Assembly (NCBI GenBank): GCA_964498585.1
Contig: CAZCHH010000019.1
Coordinates: 1-53,591 of the forward strand
Reading direction: 5' to 3'
From: JAAYJM01 sp964498585
GTDB lineage: Bacteria > Bacteroidota > Ignavibacteria > Kapaibacteriales > UBA2268
Length of the DNA stretch: 53,591 nucleotides
Translations under genes and position numbers: made by a program
The notes under the pieces: model-generated
What the model was told of the DNA's origin: nothing
Databases searched by the model: none
What the model saw: only the letters and a program-made list of their open reading frames with translations
Part shown: in pieces, positions 43,977 through 51,192 of the stretch
Numbering within the stretch: position 1 is the first letter of the stretch
Layout of the letters: the number at the start of each line of letters is the position of its first letter

Positions 43977-44222
43977 TTAATACGCTAATTTAACTTCTTT
44001 TACTTCAGGAAGTTTCAATTTTAAAATTCTTTCTACTCCGCCTTTAAGTGTCATAGCTGCTCCAGGGCAGCCAGCACAGGCGCCTGCAAGCTGAACAAAT
44101 ACAGTACCTTCTTCAACGTTATGTAAACTGATACGTCCACCATCAGCTTCGATATATGGTTTTATATCTCTGTCTATAATTGTTTGCACTTGGCTAAATA
44201 ATGCTTCATCTTTTTCAGTCAT
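43977..44222 (-). CDS. NifU C-terminal-domain (Nfu) iron-sulfur scaffold
   Basis: The 81-residue protein is a stand-alone Nfu domain: IDRDIKPYIEADGGRISLHNVEEGTVFVQLAGACAGCPGAAMTLKGGVERILK, with Cys49 and Cys52 bridging a 4Fe-4S cluster in a dimer. It delivers clusters to apo-proteins. It is convergent with the orange-protein-like operon across the hairpin gap and upstream of a PH-like membrane protein. Confidence 0.95.
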   Translation of the reverse strand: MTEKDEALFSQVQTIIDRDIKPYIEADGGRISLHNVEEGTVFVQLAGACAGCPGAAMTLKGGVERILKLKLPEVKEVKLAY

Positions 44223-44285
44223 TTGAGTTCCTTGTTAAATTATAAATATTATTATTAACGAAATAATATTATTATTATTGAATAA

Positions 44286-44768
44286 TTATTGTTGAATTAA
44301 ACTTTTTAATCTGCCAATTGAACTTATTAATTCCTGTTCGTTCCAAAAAGCAGAAGGCCTAATGTTAAGTGTTCTTATTCTGTTTTTCAAACGAATTTTT
44401 ATAATTTTTAATTTATTGGGAAAACGATTATATCTTTCTTTAACTATTGTAATTTTATCTATGTCATTTATCAAATATTTCTTTTCAGCGAAACGACTTT
44501 TAAAAATTAGATAATCTCTTCCAATAATTATAGTCAGATTTTTATAAAAATCAAAAACAACAGTAACGAAAGAAATGATAATAAATGCTGCAAGAAGAAT
44601 TACGACTGGAGAGTTAAGCACAAGAGAATATTTCCCTTCAGTAAAACTGCCGCCAAGAATTGCAATTATAATTAAAGCAACTGCATAAATAGCAATGAAT
44701 TTCCAATAGTGGTCGAGCCGCTTTTTAAATTGCTTTTCTTTATCTTTGTTTTCTGAAATCGTTTTCAT
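44286..44768 (-). CDS. Small membrane protein with PH-like domain
   Basis: The 160-residue protein has two adjacent membrane helices (about 25-42 and 51-72), then a soluble C-terminal part with beta strands (IIIGRDYLIFKSRFAEKKYLINDIDKITIVKERYNRF) like bacterial PH domains. The N-terminus is basic and charged. The function is unknown. It is 15 bp downstream of the M23 gene and may share its transcript. Confidence 0.7.
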   Translation of the reverse strand: MKTISENKDKEKQFKKRLDHYWKFIAIYAVALIIIAILGGSFTEGKYSLVLNSPVVILLAAFIIISFVTVVFDFYKNLTIIIGRDYLIFKSRFAEKKYLINDIDKITIVKERYNRFPNKLKIIKIRLKNRIRTLNIRPSAFWNEQELISSIGRLKSLIQQ

Positions 44769-44783
44769 ATTTTTACCTCACAT

Positions 44784-45887
44784 TTAAAACGATATAATTG
44801 TAAATTCTTCCATCATAGAATTTGTTATTTCAGCAGGTTGGCTATTAAAATTAGGATAATCACCAACTTTAGTGTATTTTTTTAAAACAAAAGGCAATCC
44901 ATTAGTCTCAAAGAAATGTGGAGAATCACATATTTGAAAGTGTAAGTGAGGACAATCAGAATTGCCGGAATTGCCTAATAAAGCAATAGGAGTGCCTTCA
45001 GTGATTACATCACCGGGTTTGACCATAAATGAGCCGGGCACACAATGAGCATAGAAAGCATAGTGGTTGTTTCCAATATCAAGAATTAAATAGTTACCAC
45101 CTAATTCATCTACATCTGAAAAAGTAATATTTTTTGAGTTTCCAGCATTTTCAGGGCGGCCATCTTTAATTGATATAACAGTTCCGTTTGCAACTGCAAA
45201 AAGAGTATCTTTATAATTATAATATGATTCATTTACAGTAGGGTCGCCACTAAAATACTCACCCTGTTCATCTATTTGAATATTATCAAAAGCATAGCGT
45301 GCGCCTGTTCCTATCCTTCCATTAACAAAGAATAATGTATAAAAGTGATATCCTAAAGTAGATTGGTTAATAAAAAGCCAGTTATCGCCTTTTACAGGGG
45401 AGCTAATGCTTATGGGCGTTTCGTTTTTGCGAGGTGAAAATGTTCCCCCTTCAAAAGATATATCTTTATTATTAATAGTATCTCTAAAATAAATTATGTG
45501 AGATACTTTTGCGGGAAGGGCTTGGTTTAATGGAATTTTTAGCTGTATTGAAGTATAATAGGAAGATATGCTATCTAATTGAAAATAAGGATTAGTTGAC
45601 AATGGATTTTTATAAATCATCACGATTTCAGAGCTATCAATACTCATCAATTCAACTTTGGTTTCTGCATCAATTATTTTAATTTTTTGCAATATTAAAC
45701 CTTGCTTTTCATATTCCCACATTTTTAGAGTGTATCCAATTCGGACGTATTTTTCTGTTTTAAACGGAATATCGTTAATTATTACTGATATTGAATGGGA
45801 ATCCTTAGGATTATTGTTGGTTATATCGTCCTGGCAAGATACTGCCAGTAAACTTGAGATTAAAAGTATATATAAAATGCTTTTCAA
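44784..45887 (-). CDS. Lipoprotein with M23 (LytM-like) peptidase domain
   Basis: The 367-residue protein has signal MKSILYILLISSLLAVSC with lipobox AVSC (Cys18). An N-terminal ~150-residue beta-rich domain precedes an M23 module: DTLFAVANGTVISIKDGRPEN, NYLILDIGNNHYAFYAHCVPGS, VITEGTPIALLGNSGNSDCPHLHFQI. Metal ligands His in YAHC and HLHF and Asp in RYAFD are recognisable; the first family histidine (HxxxD) is replaced by Arg, so peptidase activity is uncertain. M23 proteins cut peptidoglycan cross-links or act as regulators of them. Confidence 0.85.
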   Translation of the reverse strand: MKSILYILLISSLLAVSCQDDITNNNPKDSHSISVIINDIPFKTEKYVRIGYTLKMWEYEKQGLILQKIKIIDAETKVELMSIDSSEIVMIYKNPLSTNPYFQLDSISSYYTSIQLKIPLNQALPAKVSHIIYFRDTINNKDISFEGGTFSPRKNETPISISSPVKGDNWLFINQSTLGYHFYTLFFVNGRIGTGARYAFDNIQIDEQGEYFSGDPTVNESYYNYKDTLFAVANGTVISIKDGRPENAGNSKNITFSDVDELGGNYLILDIGNNHYAFYAHCVPGSFMVKPGDVITEGTPIALLGNSGNSDCPHLHFQICDSPHFFETNGLPFVLKKYTKVGDYPNFNSQPAEITNSMMEEFTIISF

Positions 45888-45981
45888 TTTAACACTCCTA
45901 TGATATATATTTACAAAGCTATTAATTTTCTTGGTTATTTCAAAAATTTATTTCAAATAAGTAGGTTAATATTTGATTTAG

Positions 45982-46239
45982 TAACTCACCTTACGCATTC
46001 CCCTCTTGAGAGGGGATTAAAGGGGTGTGTTCTTTTTTACATATTAAAAAAGTTCTTTCTGATTAAAGAGAAAAAATATGCTTATAAAAGTATATCTCAT
46101 TGATATTGCTTCAGATCTAAAAAGTAAGAAAGAACACACCCCTGCCCCTCTCAAGAGGGGAATAAGAAAAGTGGATTAAAAAATGTATCACCACTATACT
46201 TTTTCATTTCTCAAAAGAGAAATTGCGTAAGGTGAGTTA
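45982..46239. mobile_element. Family E: 258-bp nested inverted-repeat element (MITE-like)
   Basis: Perfect terminal arms TAACTCACCTTACGCA (45982-45997) and the complement (46224-46239) enclose an inner pair, GGGGTGTGTTCTTTTTTAC and GTAAGAAAGAACACACCCC, plus two CCCCTCT/AGAGGGG hairpins. It codes for no protein. A degraded relative is at 36250-36345, and another begins at about 53549 and runs into the window edge. It looks like a non-autonomous mobile element; no target duplication is clear. Confidence 0.65.
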
Positions 46240-46293
46240 GTAAGAGCAGAGAAGAATTTTACTTTTTTTAACTTTACAATAGTTTATTAGCCA

Positions 46294-46508
46294 GATATCC
46301 TACATCTTCAAGATGTAAGACATCTTAATTTTAAGTGTTAGCAATGACTTGTGATATTCTAAGCTACGCTTACCAATAACATCTTTGTCCTAAAACCAAT
46401 TAAACATAGAACAGCACTAAGAAATCCCCCCTACCCCCCTTTTTCAAAGGGGGGAATTAAAAAGAAAATTCTTCTCCCCCCTTTGAAAAAGGGGGGTAGG
46501 GGGGATTT
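46294..46508. repeat. Family C hairpin and family F perfect inverted repeat
   Basis: GATATCCTACATCT/AGATGTAAGACATC (46294-46324) is a family C hairpin with two mismatches. The family F element has arms at 46422-46455 and 46475-46508 that are exact complements over 34 bases (AAATCCCCCCTACCCCCC... outward), with a 19-base AT-rich loop. Confidence 0.85.
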
Positions 46509-46536
46509 TTGTTACTCCATTTAACATAATACTTTA

Positions 46537-46745
46537 TTAATTAATGTCATCTCCATTTAAATAAAGGTCATACTTTATCTTAGGGTTGCTAATGACATCT
46601 TTACCTTTGTCTGTCATTCTGAACGAAGTGAAGAATCTCAAACTCTTTGTTAACAATGACTTGTGAGATTCTTCGCTGCGCTTCAGAATGACAGGGTAAA
46701 TTATGTCATCTCCATTTAAATAAAGCACTTGCTTTATAAGAGAAT
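46537..46745. repeat. Family D - family A subtype 1 - family D cluster
   Basis: Family D at 46543-46600 (GTCATCTCCATTTAAATAAA, then TTAGGGTTGCTAATGACATC), a full family A subtype 1 element at 46612-46693 with core AACTCTTTGTTAACAATGAC, and a second family D copy at about 46703-46740. Together with families C, E and F this makes 45888-46807 the densest repeat stretch of the window. Confidence 0.85.
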
Positions 46746-46807
46746 CCGGAATTACATCTTAGATTTTGCACTACTTATTGTCGCTTTAGTATTAAATGCC
46801 CAATACT

Positions 46808-48232
46808 TTATGATTGTATGTTTGGAGCATCTAAGCCATATTTCATTTTCCTGTCTTCTTTTCTGAGTAAAAATCCTAAAAGAATAGCAAGGAAACCCAG
46901 AGCAGCAAAAACAAGCATAGGGATAGTATAATCGTAAATAGCGCTTGCATCGCCAGCAGCAATTCTTTCAGCAACTCCCGGATTTACCCACTCTAAAATA
47001 TTACCAATAAGCATTGGGATAATCATTAAGCCAATATTTTGAATCCAGAAAATCAAAGCATAAGCACTTCCCAAATATCTGTCTTCAACTATTTTAGGAA
47101 CTGATGGCCACATTGAAGCAGGAACCAAAGAGAACGCAATGCCAAGAACAATAATCGCAAATACTGCTAAGGCAACGTTGAGTGGAGCAACAGCATAAAT
47201 CAGGTGAGCGAAAGTGAGTAATGCGGCCCCGTAAATCATCATTGTTGCGCCCTTACCTTTTTTGTCAAGATAAAAACCAAGTAGCGGAGTTAAAATGATT
47301 GTTCCAATCGGTAGCATTGATGAAATAAATCCGGCAGTTTCAGGAGATACACCTAATTTGTTTTGCATCATATTTACAGCATATTTCAAAAATGGAAATA
47401 CTCCGGAATAGAATAAAACGCAAAGAAACGAAATATAAAGGAATGCTTTGTTTTTGAAAATAATTCCAATATCGCTAAGTTTAAATTCTTCTGCTGGTTC
47501 ATTTCCGTTTGCTTCATCGCTTAGCTGCTTATCTAATTTCTTATCCATAAATGTATAAGTAAATATAGTAAGGAAGCCAATCGCGAGAAGAGCGAGTCCG
47601 AAATAGACTGAATTTAAAGGATTTCCTGTTACTTCGTTGCCAGCACCGCTTACTCCTGCAATCATAGGTGAAAATGCAAAAGCAAACGAAGCACCGAGAC
47701 GAGCTGTAGCCATTTCCATACCCATCGCAAGAGCTAATTCTTTTCCTTTAAACCATTTTACAATAGCTTTAGAAACAGTAATACCACACATTTCGACACC
47801 AACTCCAAAAATTGCATATCCTATAGAAGCAACGAGCGCAGTTGGAGGAAGCCCTACCCAATTACCGATTGTTTCAAAAATGCCAAAGCCAAGACCACCT
47901 TCGTAAAAATATGGTGTTAAGCCATAGCACTTGATTAAACCACCAAGAAGCATTACACCGGCAGATGTGAGTCCAGTGAAACGAATGCCCATTTTGTCAA
48001 GTATGATACCCGATAGAATTAAAAAGCCAAGCACGTTTAGCATATATTCAGAACCGGAGAAAATCCCATAAGTCGATGGTGACCACTTATAGCTGTTCTC
48101 TAATAATGATTGTAGTGGTGCTATCATATCTACAAAGAAATATGCTGATAGCATCGTAAATGCAACAAGGAAAAGAGCAGTCCATCTCATTCCTTTTGAA
48201 TCTTTAAGTAGTTTTGTTAATTGTTCACTCAT
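46808..48232 (-). CDS. Major facilitator superfamily transporter
   Basis: I start at ATG 48232 (474 residues) instead of a TTG three codons upstream. Twelve membrane helices are visible, with the cytoplasmic loop motif GIILDKMGIRFTG (motif A-like) after helix 2 and YLDKKGKG in the second half. A long hydrophilic loop (about 230-255) separates the halves. It resembles the MFSD1-like branch found in Bacteroidota. The substrate is not known; peptide or sugar transport are options. No regulator or enzyme is adjacent, and the upstream gene reads the same strand. Confidence 0.88.
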   Translation of the reverse strand: MSEQLTKLLKDSKGMRWTALFLVAFTMLSAYFFVDMIAPLQSLLENSYKWSPSTYGIFSGSEYMLNVLGFLILSGIILDKMGIRFTGLTSAGVMLLGGLIKCYGLTPYFYEGGLGFGIFETIGNWVGLPPTALVASIGYAIFGVGVEMCGITVSKAIVKWFKGKELALAMGMEMATARLGASFAFAFSPMIAGVSGAGNEVTGNPLNSVYFGLALLAIGFLTIFTYTFMDKKLDKQLSDEANGNEPAEEFKLSDIGIIFKNKAFLYISFLCVLFYSGVFPFLKYAVNMMQNKLGVSPETAGFISSMLPIGTIILTPLLGFYLDKKGKGATMMIYGAALLTFAHLIYAVAPLNVALAVFAIIVLGIAFSLVPASMWPSVPKIVEDRYLGSAYALIFWIQNIGLMIIPMLIGNILEWVNPGVAERIAAGDASAIYDYTIPMLVFAALGFLAILLGFLLRKEDRKMKYGLDAPNIQS

Positions 48233-48300
48233 ATTGTTCAATTATTTTTTATAAATTTGTAAATTATTTTTTCCAATTTAAAACAAATTAAAATATAATA

Positions 48301-49110
48301 TTATTTTTTTTTCAAAATATATGATGCTTCTAAAGAAAAGAAATTTTTAATACATGGTAAGAAAGAAATGGCATTTAATCTTAAAGCAGGAAGCCCGAAT
48401 TTCATTTTGTAAACCGGACGTAGAAAGAAGAAATCCTTGTGGAAAACCTCGAAATCACATTCGTTTGCTGCTTTTGTGAGTTTGCGGTGATTCAATCTAA
48501 TATTTCTTAGCCGCATTACTTCATTTATGTCTGGAGCGCGTCCGCTTGAAATTAGCTTTCTAAATAAAAAAGATGGCAGTAAATGAATATAAGGGACTTT
48601 ACCCCAGAAGTTTTGTAATGTGTGCTGATGTCCGCCAAAAGGTGAAGTGTAGGGTGGGAAAGTTACGTAAAGTGAGCCACCTTTTTTGAGTAATTTAGAT
48701 ATGTTCTTCAGACATTTTTTTGTGTCGTCAATATGCTCTATTACGTCTCTTAATATCACTAAATCGAACTTCTCTTTCCATTCTATTGGAACCGGCTCGT
48801 TGATTATATCATTTTTTACAAAATCAATTTCTAAATTCGATACTTTTGCAATTTTTTCACCGTCTTGTAATCTGTATGGAACGATGTCAGTAGCAAGCAA
48901 TTGACTGGCTCCCTGCTGTGCAAAAGCCATTAGCACTCCGCCTTCTGCAGAACCGATTTCTGCAATGCTATCGCTTTTTTTAAAAATTCCAAGTGAAGTC
49001 AAATAAGGAACAATGTATTCCTTTCCTAATCTATATTGATAACCCCAATAATAAAGCGTATTCTCTGTTATTACTCCCGTCCTCTTTACTAATTCAATCA
49101 AATCTTCCAT
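48301..49110 (-). CDS. SAM-dependent methyltransferase (class I)
   Basis: The 269-residue protein has the Rossmann methyltransferase core: SIAEIGSAEGGVLMAFAQQGA (48-68, motif I), ATDIVPYRLQDG, FDLVILRDVIEHIDDTKKCLKNISKLLKKGGSLYVTFPPYTS. The DVIEHI motif fits the small-molecule/lipid and glycan branch. The C-terminal part (HLLPSFLFRKLISSG...) is amphipathic and may touch the membrane. The substrate is unknown. It is divergent from the NFACT gene with 53 bp between starts. Confidence 0.85.
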   Translation of the reverse strand: MEDLIELVKRTGVITENTLYYWGYQYRLGKEYIVPYLTSLGIFKKSDSIAEIGSAEGGVLMAFAQQGASQLLATDIVPYRLQDGEKIAKVSNLEIDFVKNDIINEPVPIEWKEKFDLVILRDVIEHIDDTKKCLKNISKLLKKGGSLYVTFPPYTSPFGGHQHTLQNFWGKVPYIHLLPSFLFRKLISSGRAPDINEVMRLRNIRLNHRKLTKAANECDFEVFHKDFFFLRPVYKMKFGLPALRLNAISFLPCIKNFFSLEASYILKKK

Positions 49111-49163
49111 TTATTTTCTTTTTTTTCCATATTTTTGTCTTTTTGCAAATTTAATAATTTTTT

Positions 49164-51002
49164 ATGATTAATCATTATTACACTTTAATAAAACTTGTTG
49201 AAGAATTGCAATATTTAAAAGATTTTGTAATTATTGAATGTTTTACTCAGGAAAAGAACATTTTGATGTTTACTTTATATGACGGAAAATCGCTTGAATA
49301 CCTTCAATTTTCTGCACTTCCAAACAAAACCTGCCTTTTCCAAAGAACAAATTTTTCTAAATCAAGAAAAAATTATTCAAATCAATTTTCTGAAATTATT
49401 GGAAAAAAAATAAAGAATATTTATTTAGTTGAAAATGAAAGGATTGTGGTTTTTGAGGTTTTTTCAGACAATTCCGATAATTTTTCCTGTCATTCCGAAG
49501 CGGAGCGAGGAATCTCAAATGTAGATGGAATAAATATTTTTCCTTGTCATTCTGAACGAAGTGAAGAATCTCACAAGCCATTGCTACCACAGAATAATGA
49601 GATTCTTCACTTCGTTCAGAATGACAAGAATGGAAGTCAGAATGACAAGAATGAGAAAAAGAATGAAAATAATGAAAGCATATTTCTTCATTTCATTCTT
49701 TTTGGTGCTTCAAAAAGCAATGCTGTTTTGCTAAACAAAAAAAATTACGTAATAGATTCTTTTAAGAAGAAATCTGAATTAGTAAAAAAAGAATTTTTAA
49801 TTCCAAAGCAAAGTTATAATTTTTTTAGTGATGAAAATCAAAGTATTTCAATAATCAAAGCACTTACAAAATGCGATTTGCTCCTTGGAAAGCACTATGC
49901 AGAGCAGTTTTTAAAATCGAATAATATAGCTGGTGAAAAATTGCTTTCTGATTTATCTGAAAAGGAAATTTTAGAACTTTATAATAATGCTGAAGAATTT
50001 CAAAATAATTGCATTGAATTTAACATTTATTATTTACTTGAAAATGAAGATAGGGAAGAGCTGCTATCTTTAATTAAATTAGATAATTTTCCCAAAGTTA
50101 AAGATTCATCAAATTCAATAAGCTATTTAATTGAAAGAAAATTCTTTACGAGCATTAAAGACCAGAGTTTTCAAAATGAATTTAAAGAACTTTTTTCTAA
50201 AATAGAGAAATACTATAATAAATTAACAAAACGAATTGAAAGAATTGAAGAGCAGCGAGAATCAGATAAGGAAACCGAATATAAACTATGGGCAGAGTTG
50301 CTCCTTGCAACCCCAAATCAGAAAACAAAGCAGGGAAAACAAATTGAACTTGCTGATTATGAAGGAAATCAATGTAAAGTTCCATTAGATGAAAAACTTA
50401 CTTTGCTCGAAAACAGCCAGAAATATTTTGAAAAATCACGTTCTGTGCGGGAAGAAAAAGAACACAACATATCAATTTTAAATAATTTAAAAATAAAAGA
50501 AATCAGAATAAATAAATATTTGAACGAAATGAAAGAAATAAAAGACAGAAAGCAATTAAAGGATTTTCGAAATAAAGTTAACAGTGAATTTAAGGAATTG
50601 AATCAATCGAAAGAAAGCGAAGAACATTCAAAGTTCAGAGTATTTGAATTAAGCGGTGGCTATATGCTTTATGTTGGTAAAAGTGCTGCAAACAATGATG
50701 AATTGACATTCGGACTGGGAAAGCCAAATGATTACTGGTTTCACGCAAGAGGTTCAAGCGGTTCACACGCAATACTAAAATTAAACAGCAAAGATGAAAA
50801 GCCGCCGAAAGAAGTCTTGAAAGAAGCTGCATCCATTACAGCTTATTACTCCCAGCAGCGCAATGCGAAATATGTGCAGGTTTGCTATACTCAAAGGAAA
50901 AATGTATATAAACCCAAAGGTTCTGCTCCCGGCGCTGTTGTTTTGAAAAGAGAAGAGGTAATAATGGTGGAGCCGAAACTCAAACCTCAAGACCTTACGT
51001 AA
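49164..51002 (+). CDS. NFACT-family protein (RqcH/Rqc2/FbpA-like) with inserted repeat peptide
   Basis: The family binds stalled 50S subunits and adds Ala tails in ribosome quality control, or acts as a fibronectin-binding homologue. The 612-residue protein has the order NFACT-N (1-~105 and ~170-250), helical coiled-coil middle (about 330-480, TKRIERIEEQRESDKETEYKLW) and NFACT-R (490-595, RVFELSGGYMLYVGKSAANNDELTFG, DYWFHARGSSGSHAIL at about 523). Residues ~107-165 are not family sequence but the translation of a palindromic repeat (CHSERSEESHKPLL ... EILHFVQNDKNG). The reading frame stays open across it. The start is ATG 49164 with no Shine-Dalgarno site. Confidence 0.88.
   Translation: MINHYYTLIKLVEELQYLKDFVIIECFTQEKNILMFTLYDGKSLEYLQFSALPNKTCLFQRTNFSKSRKNYSNQFSEIIGKKIKNIYLVENERIVVFEVFSDNSDNFSCHSEAERGISNVDGINIFPCHSERSEESHKPLLPQNNEILHFVQNDKNGSQNDKNEKKNENNESIFLHFILFGASKSNAVLLNKKNYVIDSFKKKSELVKKEFLIPKQSYNFFSDENQSISIIKALTKCDLLLGKHYAEQFLKSNNIAGEKLLSDLSEKEILELYNNAEEFQNNCIEFNIYYLLENEDREELLSLIKLDNFPKVKDSSNSISYLIERKFFTSIKDQSFQNEFKELFSKIEKYYNKLTKRIERIEEQRESDKETEYKLWAELLLATPNQKTKQGKQIELADYEGNQCKVPLDEKLTLLENSQKYFEKSRSVREEKEHNISILNNLKIKEIRINKYLNEMKEIKDRKQLKDFRNKVNSEFKELNQSKESEEHSKFRVFELSGGYMLYVGKSAANNDELTFGLGKPNDYWFHARGSSGSHAILKLNSKDEKPPKEVLKEAASITAYYSQQRNAKYVQVCYTQRKNVYKPKGSAPGAVVLKREEVIMVEPKLKPQDLT
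49487..49650 (+). repeat. Family A element inserted in frame in the NFACT gene
   Basis: A partial subtype copy (TGTCATTCCGAAGCGGAGCG at 49488) is followed by a full subtype 1 element whose arms at 49544-49573 and 49598-49627 are exact complements over 30 bases around CAAGCCATTGCTACCACAGA. A further AGTCAGAATGACAAGAATGA piece ends it at about 49652. All of it is translated with no stop. Confidence 0.92.
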
Positions 51003-51192
51003 TTTTCTATGTAGATTATAATTGGATTAATGTATAAATTATTAACTGAACATTCAATAATTCAGATTGATGAAAGATATTGATATTATGAATAAAAGGT
51101 AGAGGATTTTTTTCAAACCTAAAATCAAAAAATGAAACTCAATCTGAATTATGGCGTATAAAATAAATAAAAATTAATTTTGAAAGTGTGGT

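Noticed and set aside
46537..46728. 63-codon minus-strand frame
   Set aside because: It is the translation of families A and D (LKRSEESHKSLL type).
49164..51002. NFACT gene as a pseudogene
   Set aside because: The repeat insert keeps the frame open, and downstream domains are intact.
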